64,000 nt of DNA from assembly GCA_035302145.1 (NCBI GenBank), contig DATGSX010000159.1, positions 17,860 to 81,859 on the forward strand. Direction: 5' to 3'. The notes below the pieces were generated by a model that saw nothing but the letters and a program-made list of their open reading frames with translations, ran no database searches and had not been told where the DNA came from. The stretch is from JAJYTI01 sp035302145. GTDB taxonomy: Bacteria; Bacteroidota; Bacteroidia; Flavobacteriales; Flavobacteriaceae. Of this stretch, positions 44,940-53,911 are shown in pieces. A program made the position numbers and the translations under genes. Each line of letters opens with the position of its first letter. The first letter of the stretch is position 1.

Positions 44940-45491
44940 TTAATTTAGACTAGGATCTTCCGGTGCGTTTGCCCAAAGTGAGTAATCGCCACCAAGTTCA
45001 ATCATTTTTTCTTTCCAAAAGTCAGAGTCCGACTTTACAAGCAATGACTTTCGGTACGAATTATCTGTTAATAACCAACTGTTATTTTGTAGTTCATCTT
45101 CTAGTTGATTGGTTGCCCATCCGGAATAGCCTAAGAAAAACTTTATTTCATTGAACTTTATTTCTTGGTTCTCGACTTTTTTTATGACTTGTTGAAAGTT
45201 TCCACCCCAATAAAGTCCTTTAGAAATCTCTAAACTATTGTCTATTAAATCTGGTCTAGTATGTATAAAGTATAAACTTTGTTGTTCTACCGGCCCGCCT
45301 ATATAAACCACAAAATCATTCTGTATATCTGGTATGAAGCTTTTTAAAGTGTAATCGGATGGTTTGTTCATAATAAAACCAACCGACCCTTCTGTGTTGC
45401 AAGCAACTAAAAGAATGATTGATCTACTAAACGAATCATCATTTATTGAAGAGGGTTCGGCTATTAATAATTGACCACGATTAGGACTCAT
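44940..45491 (-). CDS. YqgE/AlgH-family protein
   Basis: A 183-residue member of the UPF0301/AlgH family: GQLLIAEPSSINDDSFSRSI at the N-terminus, GSVGFIMNKPSDY, VYIGGPVEQQSLYFIHTRPD, and FFLGYSGWATNQLEDEL. The biochemical role is unknown; AlgH was first linked to alginate regulation in Pseudomonas. It converges on the aminotransferase gene (3 bases apart) and begins 160 bases from the left end of the IS1182 element. Confidence 0.92.
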   Translation of the reverse strand: MSPNRGQLLIAEPSSINDDSFSRSIILLVACNTEGSVGFIMNKPSDYTLKSFIPDIQNDFVVYIGGPVEQQSLYFIHTRPDLIDNSLEISKGLYWGGNFQQVIKKVENQEIKFNEIKFFLGYSGWATNQLEDELQNNSWLLTDNSYRKSLLVKSDSDFWKEKMIELGGDYSLWANAPEDPSLN

Positions 45492-45655
45492 TTTCTTTGG
45501 TTTTTTTTAAAAAGACATTTAAATATATAAAACTTTTTTTATAACACCCCATACATCGGTTATAAAAAACACTCAAAGTAAAAATTAATAAAGCTTTGTT
45601 TTGCGAGTAATTTATTGTTTTTCTATTGGTTAGAATAATATTCATGTAAAAAAAT

Positions 45656-45688
45656 GTAGCTGTCTCATAACTGGGGCAGCTACTTTTT
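45656..45688 (+). terminator. Inward-facing terminator-like hairpin at the left IS end
   Basis: GTAGCTG (45656-45662) and CAGCTAC (45677-45683) pair and are followed by TTTTT, so transcription entering from the left would stop before the transposase gene. Confidence 0.65.
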
Positions 45689-45768
45689 GTTTTTAGTGTA
45701 ATTATCACGGTAAACTCATGGTGTAATTATTGATATTTATTATATTTATATAACTGAATATCAGCATT

Positions 45769-47313
45769 ATGAGTCCTAAATTTCAAGAGTATAACCAACA
45801 ACAAAATTGGTTGTTTCCTCCTTCAATTGAAGAGTTAATACCTAAAGACCATCCCGTTCGAATCGTCAATGGAGTAATTGAACAATTAGATTTAAAACTA
45901 CTAACCGAAGTTTATGCCAAAGAAGGCCGTCCTAGCTATCATCCCAAAATGATGCTTAAAGTTATGGTCTATGCCTATATGGACAATATTTACTCCAGTA
46001 GGAAGATAGAGAAGGCTATGCGAGAGAATATTAATTTTATGTGGCTCTCGGCACAACAAGTAGTAGATCATAATACCATTGCACGCTTTAGAAGCAACCG
46101 TTTAAAAGATGTTTTCAAAGATATTTTTAAACAAGTGGTAATGCTTTTGGCAGAAGAAGGTTTGGTAACATTAAAAGAAGTGTATACCGATGGCACCAAG
46201 ATAGAATCTGTAGCAGGGCGCTATACCTTTGTATGGGGTAAATCGATAAAGAATTATAAAGAGAATATGGAAATCACCTTGGAGCAGATGTGGGAATATG
46301 CCCAATCCATTGCTAATGATGATGAAGAAGATGATCCCAATCCTGACCCACCAAGCTTTAAGAAAATCTCTCCTGAAAAAATTGAAAAGACAGTTGAGAA
46401 GATTGAGCAGAAAATAAAGAACAATCCTAAGGCTTCTTCTAAAGCTAAGGCAAAACTACGTTATATTAAAAAGAACTATTCCGCTAATCTTAAAAGATAC
46501 CAAGAACAAGAAAAGATTTTAGGCCAAAGAAGCAGTTATAGCAAGACTGATACAGACGCTACTTTTATGCGGATGAAGGACGACCACATGAGAAATGGAC
46601 AGTTAAAGCCTGCTTATAATGTTCAAATTAGCACTGAGAACCAAATCATTGTCCATTACACCTTACATCAAAAGACCAATGACATCCACACTTTAAAGCC
46701 CCACCTTGATAGTTATGAATACTTATATGGAAATCTTCCAGAAGTTCTAACAGCAGATGCTGGCTATGGGAGTGAGGAGAATTATGAATACTTAGAAAGT
46801 AAAGGCATAGAAACTTATGTAAAGTACAACACCTTCGATAAAGAACAAGGTCTTACTAAACGGAAGAAAGATAAACGAGAAGGATTTAGACGGGAGGATT
46901 TATATTACAATAAAGAACAAGATTTTTATGTTTGTCCGATGGGACAGCGAATGGAAAAAGTAGCTGAGTTTTCTTCTAGGACAAAATCGGGATATAGGCA
47001 ACAAAATAGTGTATACCAAGCGCAGAACTGTGAGGGCTGTCCGTTAAGAGTATTGTGTTTTAAAGGTAAGAATAATCGGCGTGTTCAACGAAATCACAAT
47101 CTTGAACGGCATAAGCACCGAGTCAAAGAAAAACTTCTTAGTGATATAGGTGAAATATATAGGAAAAAACGATCGGTTGATGTGGAGCCGGTGTTTGGTC
47201 ATATCAAATACAATCGAAACTTCAATCGTTTTACCCATCGAGGCCTTGAAAAAGTGGAAATGGAGTTCGGATTACATGCTTTAGCCAATAATCTAAAGAA
47301 AATGAGTGTTTAA
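45769..47313 (+). CDS. IS1182-family transposase
   Basis: DDE transposase of 514 residues. The N-terminal DUF772 region (KEGRPSYHPKMMLKVMVYAY) is followed by a DDE core: first Asp in VYTDGTKIES, second in LTADAGYGSEENYEYLES, and the Glu in VDVEPVFGHIKYNRNF. A lysine-rich insertion (about 195-250) lies between. A zinc-like Cys cluster (FYVCPMG, NCEGCPLRVLCF) is present near residues 385-430. Intact, so the element is potentially active. No accessory gene. Confidence 0.95.
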   Translation: MSPKFQEYNQQQNWLFPPSIEELIPKDHPVRIVNGVIEQLDLKLLTEVYAKEGRPSYHPKMMLKVMVYAYMDNIYSSRKIEKAMRENINFMWLSAQQVVDHNTIARFRSNRLKDVFKDIFKQVVMLLAEEGLVTLKEVYTDGTKIESVAGRYTFVWGKSIKNYKENMEITLEQMWEYAQSIANDDEEDDPNPDPPSFKKISPEKIEKTVEKIEQKIKNNPKASSKAKAKLRYIKKNYSANLKRYQEQEKILGQRSSYSKTDTDATFMRMKDDHMRNGQLKPAYNVQISTENQIIVHYTLHQKTNDIHTLKPHLDSYEYLYGNLPEVLTADAGYGSEENYEYLESKGIETYVKYNTFDKEQGLTKRKKDKREGFRREDLYYNKEQDFYVCPMGQRMEKVAEFSSRTKSGYRQQNSVYQAQNCEGCPLRVLCFKGKNNRRVQRNHNLERHKHRVKEKLLSDIGEIYRKKRSVDVEPVFGHIKYNRNFNRFTHRGLEKVEMEFGLHALANNLKKMSV

Positions 47314-47386
47314 AAGAGGGGAGTACTCTCCCTTTTTTCTAAATCAACAAAAAACAACCTTCTTTTACTATACTAAACTAAAAAAA

Positions 47387-47422
47387 GTAGCCGTTCCAGA
47401 ATTTTGCTTCTGAGACGGCTAC
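47387..47422 (-). terminator. Inward-facing hairpin at the right IS end, likely terminator of the HU gene
   Basis: Read on the minus strand, GTAGCCGT pairs with ACGGCTAC and is followed by seven Ts. It lies 28 bases after the HU stop codon and is the only terminator-like structure there. Confidence 0.7.
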
Positions 47423-47449
47423 ATTTTAAAAGCTTTATTAAACTAATTA

Positions 47450-47722
47450 TTAGTTTACAGCATCTTTTAGTCCAGATCCTGGTCTAAATCTCACTACATT
47501 TTTTGCAGCGATTTGAATAGTTTTACCAGTTTGAGGGTTTCTACCTTCTCTTGCAGCACGGTGTGCCACAGACCAAGAACCAAACCCAACTAAAGATACG
47601 CGATCTCCTTTTTTAAGGGTCTTTTCAACGTTACCTAAAAAGGATTCTAAACTTTTTTTAGCAGCTGCTTTTGTAATTCCAGCATCTTCTGCCATAGCAT
47701 TGATTAAATCTGATTTGTTCAT
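47450..47722 (-). CDS. HU-family DNA-binding protein
   Basis: Small histone-like DNA-bending protein of 90 residues: MNKSDLINAMAEDAGITKAA, KKSLESFLGNVEKTLKKGDR, and the beta-arm GRNPQTGKTIQIAAKNVVRF with its intercalating proline, then PGSGLKDAVN. It compacts and bends chromosomal DNA. It has a promoter with exact spacing upstream (47764-47793). The IS1182 element inserted just beyond its stop now seems to supply its terminator. Confidence 0.96.
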   Translation of the reverse strand: MNKSDLINAMAEDAGITKAAAKKSLESFLGNVEKTLKKGDRVSLVGFGSWSVAHRAAREGRNPQTGKTIQIAAKNVVRFRPGSGLKDAVN

Positions 47723-47763
47723 AATACAGTTTTTATTATTTAAGCGTTATAAAATTGCATATA

Positions 47764-47793
47764 CAAATATAGATTTATTATTTAATCATGCAA
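47764..47793 (-). promoter_or_regulatory. Bacteroidota housekeeping promoter of the HU gene
   Basis: On the minus strand TTG (47793-47791), exactly 19 bases, TATATTTG (47771-47764); predicted start near 47757, leader about 35 bases. Confidence 0.82.
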
Positions 47794-47896
47794 GTAAAAA
47801 GCGAACAAATCCTTTGATAGTGGTGTAAAGAAGCCATTTTCACATTCTTTTTCACTCAAAAAGCAGGGTGATTCTAATTATTAAAAACAAAATGTA

Positions 47897-48844
47897 TTAA
47901 CACATTCTTGCATTTTTAGAAAAAGTGTACCCATTGCAAATGTCAAGAATTGGCATTTTTCGCCTTCCTGGCATTTGCATTTCTAAGATGTTTATGTAGC
48001 CTTTTGATACAGCGACTTTCAGTTCTTTTTTGTTAGCAATAATGGTTCCTATTTCATTATCGTGTGGTGCTTCTTCAAATAAAGCAAAGTAAATTTTCAC
48101 CTTTTTACGTTCACCATCTTCCTCCAATTCTGTCCAAGCCGATGGGTAAGGTGACATTCCACGTATATGTCGTTCTATTTCATGTCCATCTTTAGACCAA
48201 TCAATTCGCATGTTTTCGGAAGTAAGCTTCGGTGCATAGGTAATTCCCTCTACATCTTTTTGCTTCTTTGGTTTAATTTCATTGGCAGCTAGTTTTTTTA
48301 TGGTGGTTATCACTAGTTTTTTTCCTTTGTCAAGTAGTTTATCATGCAAGGTTCCAGCTGTTTCTTCTGGGGTAATAGTAACTTTCTCGGATAATAGAAT
48401 TTCCCCTGTGTCGATTTTTTCATCTAATAAAAAGGTTGTGACACCTGATTCTTTTTCACCTTCTATTATTGCCCAATTAATCGGCGCTGCACCTCTATAT
48501 TTTGGTAGTAAGGAAGCGTGTAAATTAAAAGTGCCCATCGGTGGCATTGCCCAAACCGCTTTCGGGAGTAAACGGAACGCTACTACGACAAATAAATCCG
48601 CCTTAAAGGCTTTTAGTGAGTCTAAAAAGTCTTTGTCTTTTAGATTTTCTGGTTGTAGTATTGGTAAATCTTGTTTTACTGCATATTCTTTAACTGCCGA
48701 TCCACGTAGTTTTCTACCACGTCCTGCAGGCCTATCGGGTGTGGTTACTACAGCCACCACGTTTAATTCGTTATCTACTATTTCTTTAAGGCAACCAACC
48801 GCAAAGTCTGGTGTACCCATAAATACAATTCTCAAGTCTTTCAT
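47897..48844 (-). CDS. fmt: Methionyl-tRNA formyltransferase
   Basis: Formylates initiator Met-tRNA using 10-formyl-THF. The 315-residue protein has IVFMGTPDFAVGCLKEI at the start, the formyl-transfer motif FNLHASLLPKYRGAAPINWA (with the Asn and His of the active site) and the C-terminal tRNA-binding domain (IRGMSPYPSAWTEL). Its start overlaps the recQ stop by four bases (ATGA), so fmt is translationally coupled to recQ. No def gene is adjacent. Confidence 0.96.
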   Translation of the reverse strand: MKDLRIVFMGTPDFAVGCLKEIVDNELNVVAVVTTPDRPAGRGRKLRGSAVKEYAVKQDLPILQPENLKDKDFLDSLKAFKADLFVVVAFRLLPKAVWAMPPMGTFNLHASLLPKYRGAAPINWAIIEGEKESGVTTFLLDEKIDTGEILLSEKVTITPEETAGTLHDKLLDKGKKLVITTIKKLAANEIKPKKQKDVEGITYAPKLTSENMRIDWSKDGHEIERHIRGMSPYPSAWTELEEDGERKKVKIYFALFEEAPHDNEIGTIIANKKELKVAVSKGYINILEMQMPGRRKMPILDICNGYTFSKNARMC

Positions 48845-50745
48845 AATTCGTATAATCGGTATTTATTGTATTGGTATATTGTTACTTTCTTCCTGGTCAG
48901 CATAGTGCGTAGCAATGCAATAGTTTTATTAACTGGAAGATTTATTTGCTGAGCAATGCTTTTTGCCTCTAATGGTCCCATTTCTTTAAGGACTTTTAAA
49001 ATAGCGGCTTCATTTGCATTCTCTTTATTTTTCGTTGTGTTTTTATCTTGTCTACATACAGAGCAGATATTGCAATTTTCTTGCATATCCTCACCAAAAT
49101 AAGCCAAAAGTTGTCGGCTTTTACAAAGTGAATCATTGATTACAAAATCGATACTCTGCTTTATTTTTCTAATAGTATTTTTATTTAATTGGTCTACCTC
49201 TTTTCCTAAACGGTTTAAAGTTCTATCATCTTCTCTAGGCACCAAGAAATGGAGTTGAATATCCGATTCAAATAAGTCTAGATCGATAATTTCATCTTGG
49301 TCCATTTTTTTAATAGCCTGCAATACCATGTCAACACTTCGTTCTGCTCTTGTTGCAACGGTTTCGACCGATATTCTTGTGGGTACTTCAAAAATACCTC
49401 CATAAAGGCGAAGTATGTTTTGCCCGATGTGAGCTAATTCTCTATTTTGATCAAAGTAATCTAATAAAACTTGCGATGGAGCTAAGAATTGTAAAATACA
49501 TTTCCTTCCGTATACTTGATTTAGCTGGATAATGCCAATTCTATCCAAGGACCTTAACGCGTTGTGTGTTTTGGTTAAAGGTAGTTCGTATCGATCGCAG
49601 AAGTTGGCGAAACTAAAGTCATGTGTAGTAAGATCGCCTTCGCCATAACTTATCTGAAAATATGTATTTAGCTTCCTATAAATTTTTTTAAGGAAAGCTA
49701 AATCTGCTAAGTTTCTAGTGTACTGATGTAGTGTTCTAGTAGGATCATAGTCATCATAAAGCAATATAGCTCTTGCTGGCTTGCCATCTCTTCCTGCTCT
49801 TCCTGCTTCTTGAAAATAACTTTCTATGCTTTCTGGTATTTGTAAATGAATAACATGACGCACATTGGCCTTGTCTATGCCCATTCCAAAAGCATTGGTA
49901 GCCACCATAACAGGGGTTTCTTCGTTTAACCAGCTATGTAAGCGTTTATTTTTCTCTTCCGTATTTAATCCCCCATGATAAAAAGTGCTTTTTATCCCTA
50001 GGCTATTTAAGTGTTTGCTGTGTGAAGCGGTTCCTTTTCTACTGCGTATATATAGGATAGCTGGTCCTGGCTTAGATTGGATAATCTGTTGAATAGCTTT
50101 TAGCTTATCGGATACAGAGTAGGTTTCGTAAGATAAATTTGGTCTGTAAAATGAAGTTTGTACTAGCTCCGGATTTTTCATTTCCAATAGTTGCATAGTG
50201 TCTTCTACCACCTTAGGGGTAGCTGTTGCAGTAAGCGCAATAAAAGGAACATTGCCGATAAGATTTCTAATTTCGGGAATTTTATTGTAGGAAGGTCTAA
50301 AGTCATTTCCCCATTGTGAGATGCAGTGTGCTTCATCTATAGCAACAAGAGAAACAGGAAGGTTCCTTATAGTTTCTTGCACCAATTCATTCTGAAGTCG
50401 TTCTGGCGATAGATATAGAAACTTATATTCACCATACAAAGCGTTATCTAATAGTCGGCGTAGTTCCATTATTCCAAGGTTTCCACCTAGGTGTAGTGCT
50501 TTTATACCTTTGTTGTTTAGTGCCAGCACTTGGTCCTCCATTAGTGCTATTAAGGGGGATATAACAATACAGATTCCTGGTTTAAGTAGAGCTGGAACTT
50601 GAAAGCAAATAGATTTCCCACCACCTGTTGGCAGTAGTACCATGGTGTCTATATCATGTAAAATATTGGTGATAGCCTGTTCTTGTCCTTCTCGAAAAGA
50701 TGTATGACCCCAATATTTCAATAAAACACTTTGGGCTGTTTCCAA
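48841..50745 (-). CDS. recQ: RecQ-family ATP-dependent DNA helicase
   Basis: 3'-5' helicase of 634 residues acting in recombination and fork repair. Motifs: LPTGGGKSICFQVPAL (Walker A), AIDEAHCISQWGNDFRPSY (DEAH and the aromatic-rich loop), TATATPKV, ILYIRSRK, VATNAFGMGIDKANVRHVIH and QEAGRAGRDGKPA. The zinc-binding cysteines are in ENCNICSVCR after the winged helix. The C-terminal HRDC domain of E. coli RecQ is not evident; instead a short helical tail ends in YRLYEL. The gene lies in a run NTPase-recQ-fmt with 2-base and overlapping junctions. Confidence 0.93.
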   Translation of the reverse strand: METAQSVLLKYWGHTSFREGQEQAITNILHDIDTMVLLPTGGGKSICFQVPALLKPGICIVISPLIALMEDQVLALNNKGIKALHLGGNLGIMELRRLLDNALYGEYKFLYLSPERLQNELVQETIRNLPVSLVAIDEAHCISQWGNDFRPSYNKIPEIRNLIGNVPFIALTATATPKVVEDTMQLLEMKNPELVQTSFYRPNLSYETYSVSDKLKAIQQIIQSKPGPAILYIRSRKGTASHSKHLNSLGIKSTFYHGGLNTEEKNKRLHSWLNEETPVMVATNAFGMGIDKANVRHVIHLQIPESIESYFQEAGRAGRDGKPARAILLYDDYDPTRTLHQYTRNLADLAFLKKIYRKLNTYFQISYGEGDLTTHDFSFANFCDRYELPLTKTHNALRSLDRIGIIQLNQVYGRKCILQFLAPSQVLLDYFDQNRELAHIGQNILRLYGGIFEVPTRISVETVATRAERSVDMVLQAIKKMDQDEIIDLDLFESDIQLHFLVPREDDRTLNRLGKEVDQLNKNTIRKIKQSIDFVINDSLCKSRQLLAYFGEDMQENCNICSVCRQDKNTTKNKENANEAAILKVLKEMGPLEAKSIAQQINLPVNKTIALLRTMLTRKKVTIYQYNKYRLYEL

Positions 50746-50747
50746 AA

Positions 50748-51287
50748 TTAAATATTTAAAACCTTTAGGATATACTCCGACCGTTCTCTAGAGCTTCCTT
50801 CGGGAACATTGTGGATGTAATAACCTAAATCTGCATACTTTCTATATAAATATTCATAAATCAACTTTGCCTGCTCGTAAGACTCATAGCGTTCGTTGTC
50901 TTTAATGTAAATACTTTGCCAAGGGGGTAGGAGGAATACCTCATCGTAAATGTGATTTTCACAGGCATCATGAAAGTGTTTCGGATAGTCTGTTTCCAAA
51001 TAATCCATGTAGGCACTTACATCAGGTATTCCACGATCGTAAAATAACTGTGAGCTTTGGTATTTTTCAGCGTCTTTGTATTGCTGAATTCTTCCTTCCA
51101 ATAGTTTTTCACTAAACAATATCGGGTCGGTTAAAAACAACTGATCCACTCCTTGCTTTCTTGCATCTAGGATTATTTGTCTAGATATTTCTGGCATAAT
51201 ATCGTACCCCATTGAGGCTAACTCTTTAGCAATTGTAGTTTTGCCCGATCCAGGTCCTCCAGAGATTACAATACGTCTTACTTTCAC
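50748..51287 (-). CDS. P-loop NTPase (AAA_28-like)
   Basis: A 179-residue ATP-binding protein: Walker A ISGGPGSGKTTIAKELASMG, PEISRQIILDARKQG, FYDRGIPDVSAYMDYL, and a C-terminal helix. This pattern belongs to the AAA_28/NadR-like kinase-type proteins; the substrate is unknown. It heads the run with recQ (2-base gap) and fmt and is divergent from the DUF493 gene. A role in DNA metabolism is only suggested by the neighbour. Confidence 0.8.
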   Translation of the reverse strand: MKVRRIVISGGPGSGKTTIAKELASMGYDIMPEISRQIILDARKQGVDQLFLTDPILFSEKLLEGRIQQYKDAEKYQSSQLFYDRGIPDVSAYMDYLETDYPKHFHDACENHIYDEVFLLPPWQSIYIKDNERYESYEQAKLIYEYLYRKYADLGYYIHNVPEGSSRERSEYILKVLNI

Positions 51288-51349
51288 AGATAAATAAAAT
51301 AATTGGTGAGATTTACAAAGTTCGTAAATATAAATTGATACTGAAAGTG

Positions 51350-51357
51350 TATATTTG
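51350..51357 (+). promoter_or_regulatory. Likely -7 box of the DUF493 gene
   Basis: TATATTTG fits TAnnTTTG; the expected start near 51364 would exclude the furthest upstream in-frame codon (51335) and supports a start at 51377 or 51389. No TTG at the ideal distance. Confidence 0.45.
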
Positions 51358-51388
51358 TATTCTTTACAAACAAATAATGTTTTCTAGA

Positions 51389-51694
51389 ATGAATGAGAAT
51401 GCTAATCAGAGTAAAAAATCTGAAGAATTCTATAAGAATTTAAAAAACCAATTGGAACAATACACCGAATGGCCTGCACCATATTTATTTAAGTTTATTG
51501 TTCCAACCGATAAGAAGAAAATACAGCAAATACTTGGCTTTTTTGAGGATATACCTAATGCCAAAGCTAAAACAAAAACCTCTTCTAAGGGACAATACAC
51601 TAGCGTTTCAATTGAAGCTGTTATGGATTCTGCCAAGGTGGTTATCGAAAAATACCAACAAGTTTCCGTAGTAGAAGGTTTGCTGTCCTTATAA
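51389..51694 (+). CDS. DUF493-family protein (YbeD-like)
   Basis: A 101-residue ferredoxin-like-fold protein of the DUF493/YbeD family: FYKNLKNQLEQYTEWPAPYL, FKFIVPTDKKKIQQILGFF, strands KGQYTSVSIEAVMDSAKVVI and a last helix-strand KYQQVSVVEGLLSL. The fold resembles ACT-like regulatory domains; the role is unknown. Alternative start at 51377 adds four residues. It precedes DUF4290-murA by about 100 bases on the same strand. Confidence 0.85.
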   Translation: MNENANQSKKSEEFYKNLKNQLEQYTEWPAPYLFKFIVPTDKKKIQQILGFFEDIPNAKAKTKTSSKGQYTSVSIEAVMDSAKVVIEKYQQVSVVEGLLSL

Positions 51695-51792
51695 AAAATA
51701 GTTATTTTGCATTTTGTAAGGAATAGTATGGCAAGCAAATGCAAAGTAACCCTCAATAGACTTTCCTGATTTAATTTTTATACCTAATAATT

Positions 51793-52446
51793 TTGACTTT
51801 AGAACTCCTAGTAGACGATTTAGAATACAATACCGATAGAAATCCTTTGGTTATTCCTGAATATGGACGCCATATTCAAAAGATGATTGAACAAACGGTA
51901 GAAATCGAAGATAAAGAAGAGCGTACAAAGCAAGCAAAAAGTATTATAGCTGTTATGGGGAATCTAAATCCGCACTTGCGCGATGTACCAGATTTTCAGC
52001 ATAAGCTTTGGCACCAATTGTTTATCATGTCTGATTTTAAATTGGATATCGATTCACCATTTCCAAAACCAACCAGAGAATCGGTTTATAAATCTCCAGA
52101 ACCTTTACCTTATCCACAAAACTTTCCAAAATACAGGTTTTATGGTAACAATATAAAGCGAATGATCGATGAAGCCGTTAAGTGGGAAGATGGTGAGAAG
52201 AAAGAGGCACTGATATTGACGATAGCAAATCACATGAAGAAATGCTTCTTAAGCTGGAACAAAGACACGGTAAAAGATGAGGTGATTTTTAAACATTTGC
52301 ATGAGCTTTCTGGAGGGAAAATAAACTTGAAAGAGGCAGATGAAGACTTAAGTAGGGCACAAGATTTAGTGCAAAGCCCAAGACGATCGCAGCAAGGTAG
52401 ACGTTCAAATCGTCCATCTAGAGGTAGAAGAAGAAGACGTAATTAA
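51793..52446 (+). CDS. DUF4290-family protein
   Basis: Bacteroidota protein of 217 residues and unknown function. Core: LEYNTDRNPLVIPEYGRHIQ, VMGNLNPHLRDVPDFQHKLW, LPYPQNFPKYRFYGNNIKRM, then LILTIANHMKKCFLSWNKD. The C-terminus is a basic, disordered tail rich in Arg (RRSQQGRRSNRPSRGRRRRR), which could bind nucleic acid. The start is TTG; no ATG lies near the conserved N-terminus. It is 26 bases upstream of murA and probably in the same transcript, as in relatives. A cell-wall link is only positional. Confidence 0.85.
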   Translation: MTLELLVDDLEYNTDRNPLVIPEYGRHIQKMIEQTVEIEDKEERTKQAKSIIAVMGNLNPHLRDVPDFQHKLWHQLFIMSDFKLDIDSPFPKPTRESVYKSPEPLPYPQNFPKYRFYGNNIKRMIDEAVKWEDGEKKEALILTIANHMKKCFLSWNKDTVKDEVIFKHLHELSGGKINLKEADEDLSRAQDLVQSPRRSQQGRRSNRPSRGRRRRRN

Positions 52447-52472
52447 TTAAAAGAGTTAAGTTAGATTATTAC

Positions 52473-53789
52473 ATGGAAGTATTTCAAATAGAAGGAGGGC
52501 ATAAGTTAAACGGTTCTATAACACCACAAGGAGCCAAGAACGAGGCCCTACAAGTTTTGTGTGCTGTTCTGCTAACCGAAGAAGAAGTGATTCTGGAAAA
52601 TGTACCGGATATTCGTGACATAAACAGACAAATAGAGATATTACAGAGCCTAGGTGTAAAGGTAAAGAAACTAGCCAAAGGAAAATTTTCATTTACAGCT
52701 AAAGATTTAAACTTAGACTATCTACATAGCGAGCAGTTTAAAAAAGATGGTGCTAGCATTCGTGGATCTATAATGATAGTCGGACCTTTGTTAGCCAGAT
52801 TTGGCCGAGGATTTATTCCTAGACCAGGTGGCGATAAAATAGGTAGACGACGTATAGATACTCATTTTGAAGGATTTATAAAACTTGGTGCTGCCTTTGA
52901 GTATCAAGAACAAGAACAATTCTATAAAGTATCTGCACCAGATGGGCTAACCGGTACTTATATGCTATTGGATCAAGCATCGGTTACTGGAACAGCGAAT
53001 ATCATTATGGCTGCGGTTTTAGCAAAAGGAGTTACAACCATTTATAACGCTGCTTGTGAACCTTATATTCAGCAATTATGTAAAATGTTGAATAGTATGG
53101 GCGCAAAGATTACTGGTATTAGCTCAAATTTACTTACGATAGAAGGAGTAGAAGAATTAAGTGGATGCACTCATCGAGTACTTCCTGATATGATAGAGAT
53201 TGGTAGCTGGATAGGAATGGCCGCTATGACTCGAAGTGAACTTACAATTAAAGATGTAAGTTGGGATAACTTAGGGGTGATTCCAGAAGTATTTCGAAAG
53301 CTGGGAATTAAACTAGAACGCCGCGGAGATGACATATATATTCCTGAACAAGAATACTATGAAATTCAGGATTATATAGATGGTTCTATTTTAACTATAG
53401 CCGATGCGCCATGGCCTGGATTCACACCAGATTTATTAAGCATTGTTTTAGTGATTAGTACACAAGCTAGAGGAGAGGTGCTTATACATCAGAAAATGTT
53501 CGAAAGCCGTTTGTTTTTTGTAGATAAATTAATCGATATGGGAGCAAAAATAATTCTTTGCGACCCACACCGCGCAACGGTTATTGGGCACGACTTTAAA
53601 TCTTCACTTAAGGCAACCACCATGGTTTCGCCAGACATTCGCGCAGGGGTTTCTTTATTGATAGCTGCTTTGTCTGCAAAAGGTGTAAGTACTATTCACA
53701 ATATTGAGCAAATAGATAGAGGATACGAAGATATTGAATCTAGATTGCAAGCTTTAGGTGCTAAGATAAAGCGCGTAAAATTGAAGTAA
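52473..53789 (+). CDS. murA: UDP-N-acetylglucosamine 1-carboxyvinyltransferase MurA, Asp-type active site
   Basis: First committed enzyme of peptidoglycan synthesis: adds enolpyruvate from PEP to UDP-GlcNAc. The 438-residue protein has the Lys22 region PQGAKNEALQVL, the flexible active loop PRPGGDKIGRRRIDTHF, and IVMAAVLAKG-type UDP-binding helices, with two inside-out alpha/beta domains. At the position of the E. coli Cys115 (PGGCAIG) this enzyme has Asp121. Such C-to-D enzymes are known to be insensitive to fosfomycin (Mycobacterium, Chlamydia). Co-transcribed with DUF4290; a terminator follows. Confidence 0.95.
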   Translation: MEVFQIEGGHKLNGSITPQGAKNEALQVLCAVLLTEEEVILENVPDIRDINRQIEILQSLGVKVKKLAKGKFSFTAKDLNLDYLHSEQFKKDGASIRGSIMIVGPLLARFGRGFIPRPGGDKIGRRRIDTHFEGFIKLGAAFEYQEQEQFYKVSAPDGLTGTYMLLDQASVTGTANIIMAAVLAKGVTTIYNAACEPYIQQLCKMLNSMGAKITGISSNLLTIEGVEELSGCTHRVLPDMIEIGSWIGMAAMTRSELTIKDVSWDNLGVIPEVFRKLGIKLERRGDDIYIPEQEYYEIQDYIDGSILTIADAPWPGFTPDLLSIVLVISTQARGEVLIHQKMFESRLFFVDKLIDMGAKIILCDPHRATVIGHDFKSSLKATTMVSPDIRAGVSLLIAALSAKGVSTIHNIEQIDRGYEDIESRLQALGAKIKRVKLK

Positions 53790-53805
53790 ATACCTAATTC
53801 TGAAT

Positions 53806-53846
53806 AAAAAAATGCTAGAAACATCTACTTGTTTCTAGCATTTTTT
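53806..53846 (+). terminator. murA terminator
   Basis: AAAAATGCTAGAAACA / TGTTTCTAGCATTTTT perfect long stem with a short loop and six Ts, 17 bases after the stop. It probably also acts toward the convergent gene. Confidence 0.85.
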
Positions 53847-53911
53847 GTTTGGTGATGTAAGAAGTGATTTATAATATAAAAAAACTTTTAGGGTAAATGA
53901 AAAAGCTATTA

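Larger units (their letters stand above)
45652..47426 (+). mobile_element. IS1182-family insertion sequence, intact
   Basis: About 1775 bases bounded by imperfect inverted repeats: left AAATGTAGCTGTCTCA, right (reverse complement) AAATGTAGCCGTCTCA. TAAAA flanks both ends (45647-45651 and 47427-47431) and may be the target duplication, although the A-rich context makes the exact ends uncertain. One full-length transposase gene. Each end also folds into a terminator-like hairpin facing inward. It lies between yqgE and the HU gene and interrupts neither. Confidence 0.88.

Noticed and set aside
45481..45708. Open frame of 75 codons on the minus strand between yqgE and the IS
   Set aside because: It crosses the left IS end and overlaps the yqgE start; no recognisable protein.
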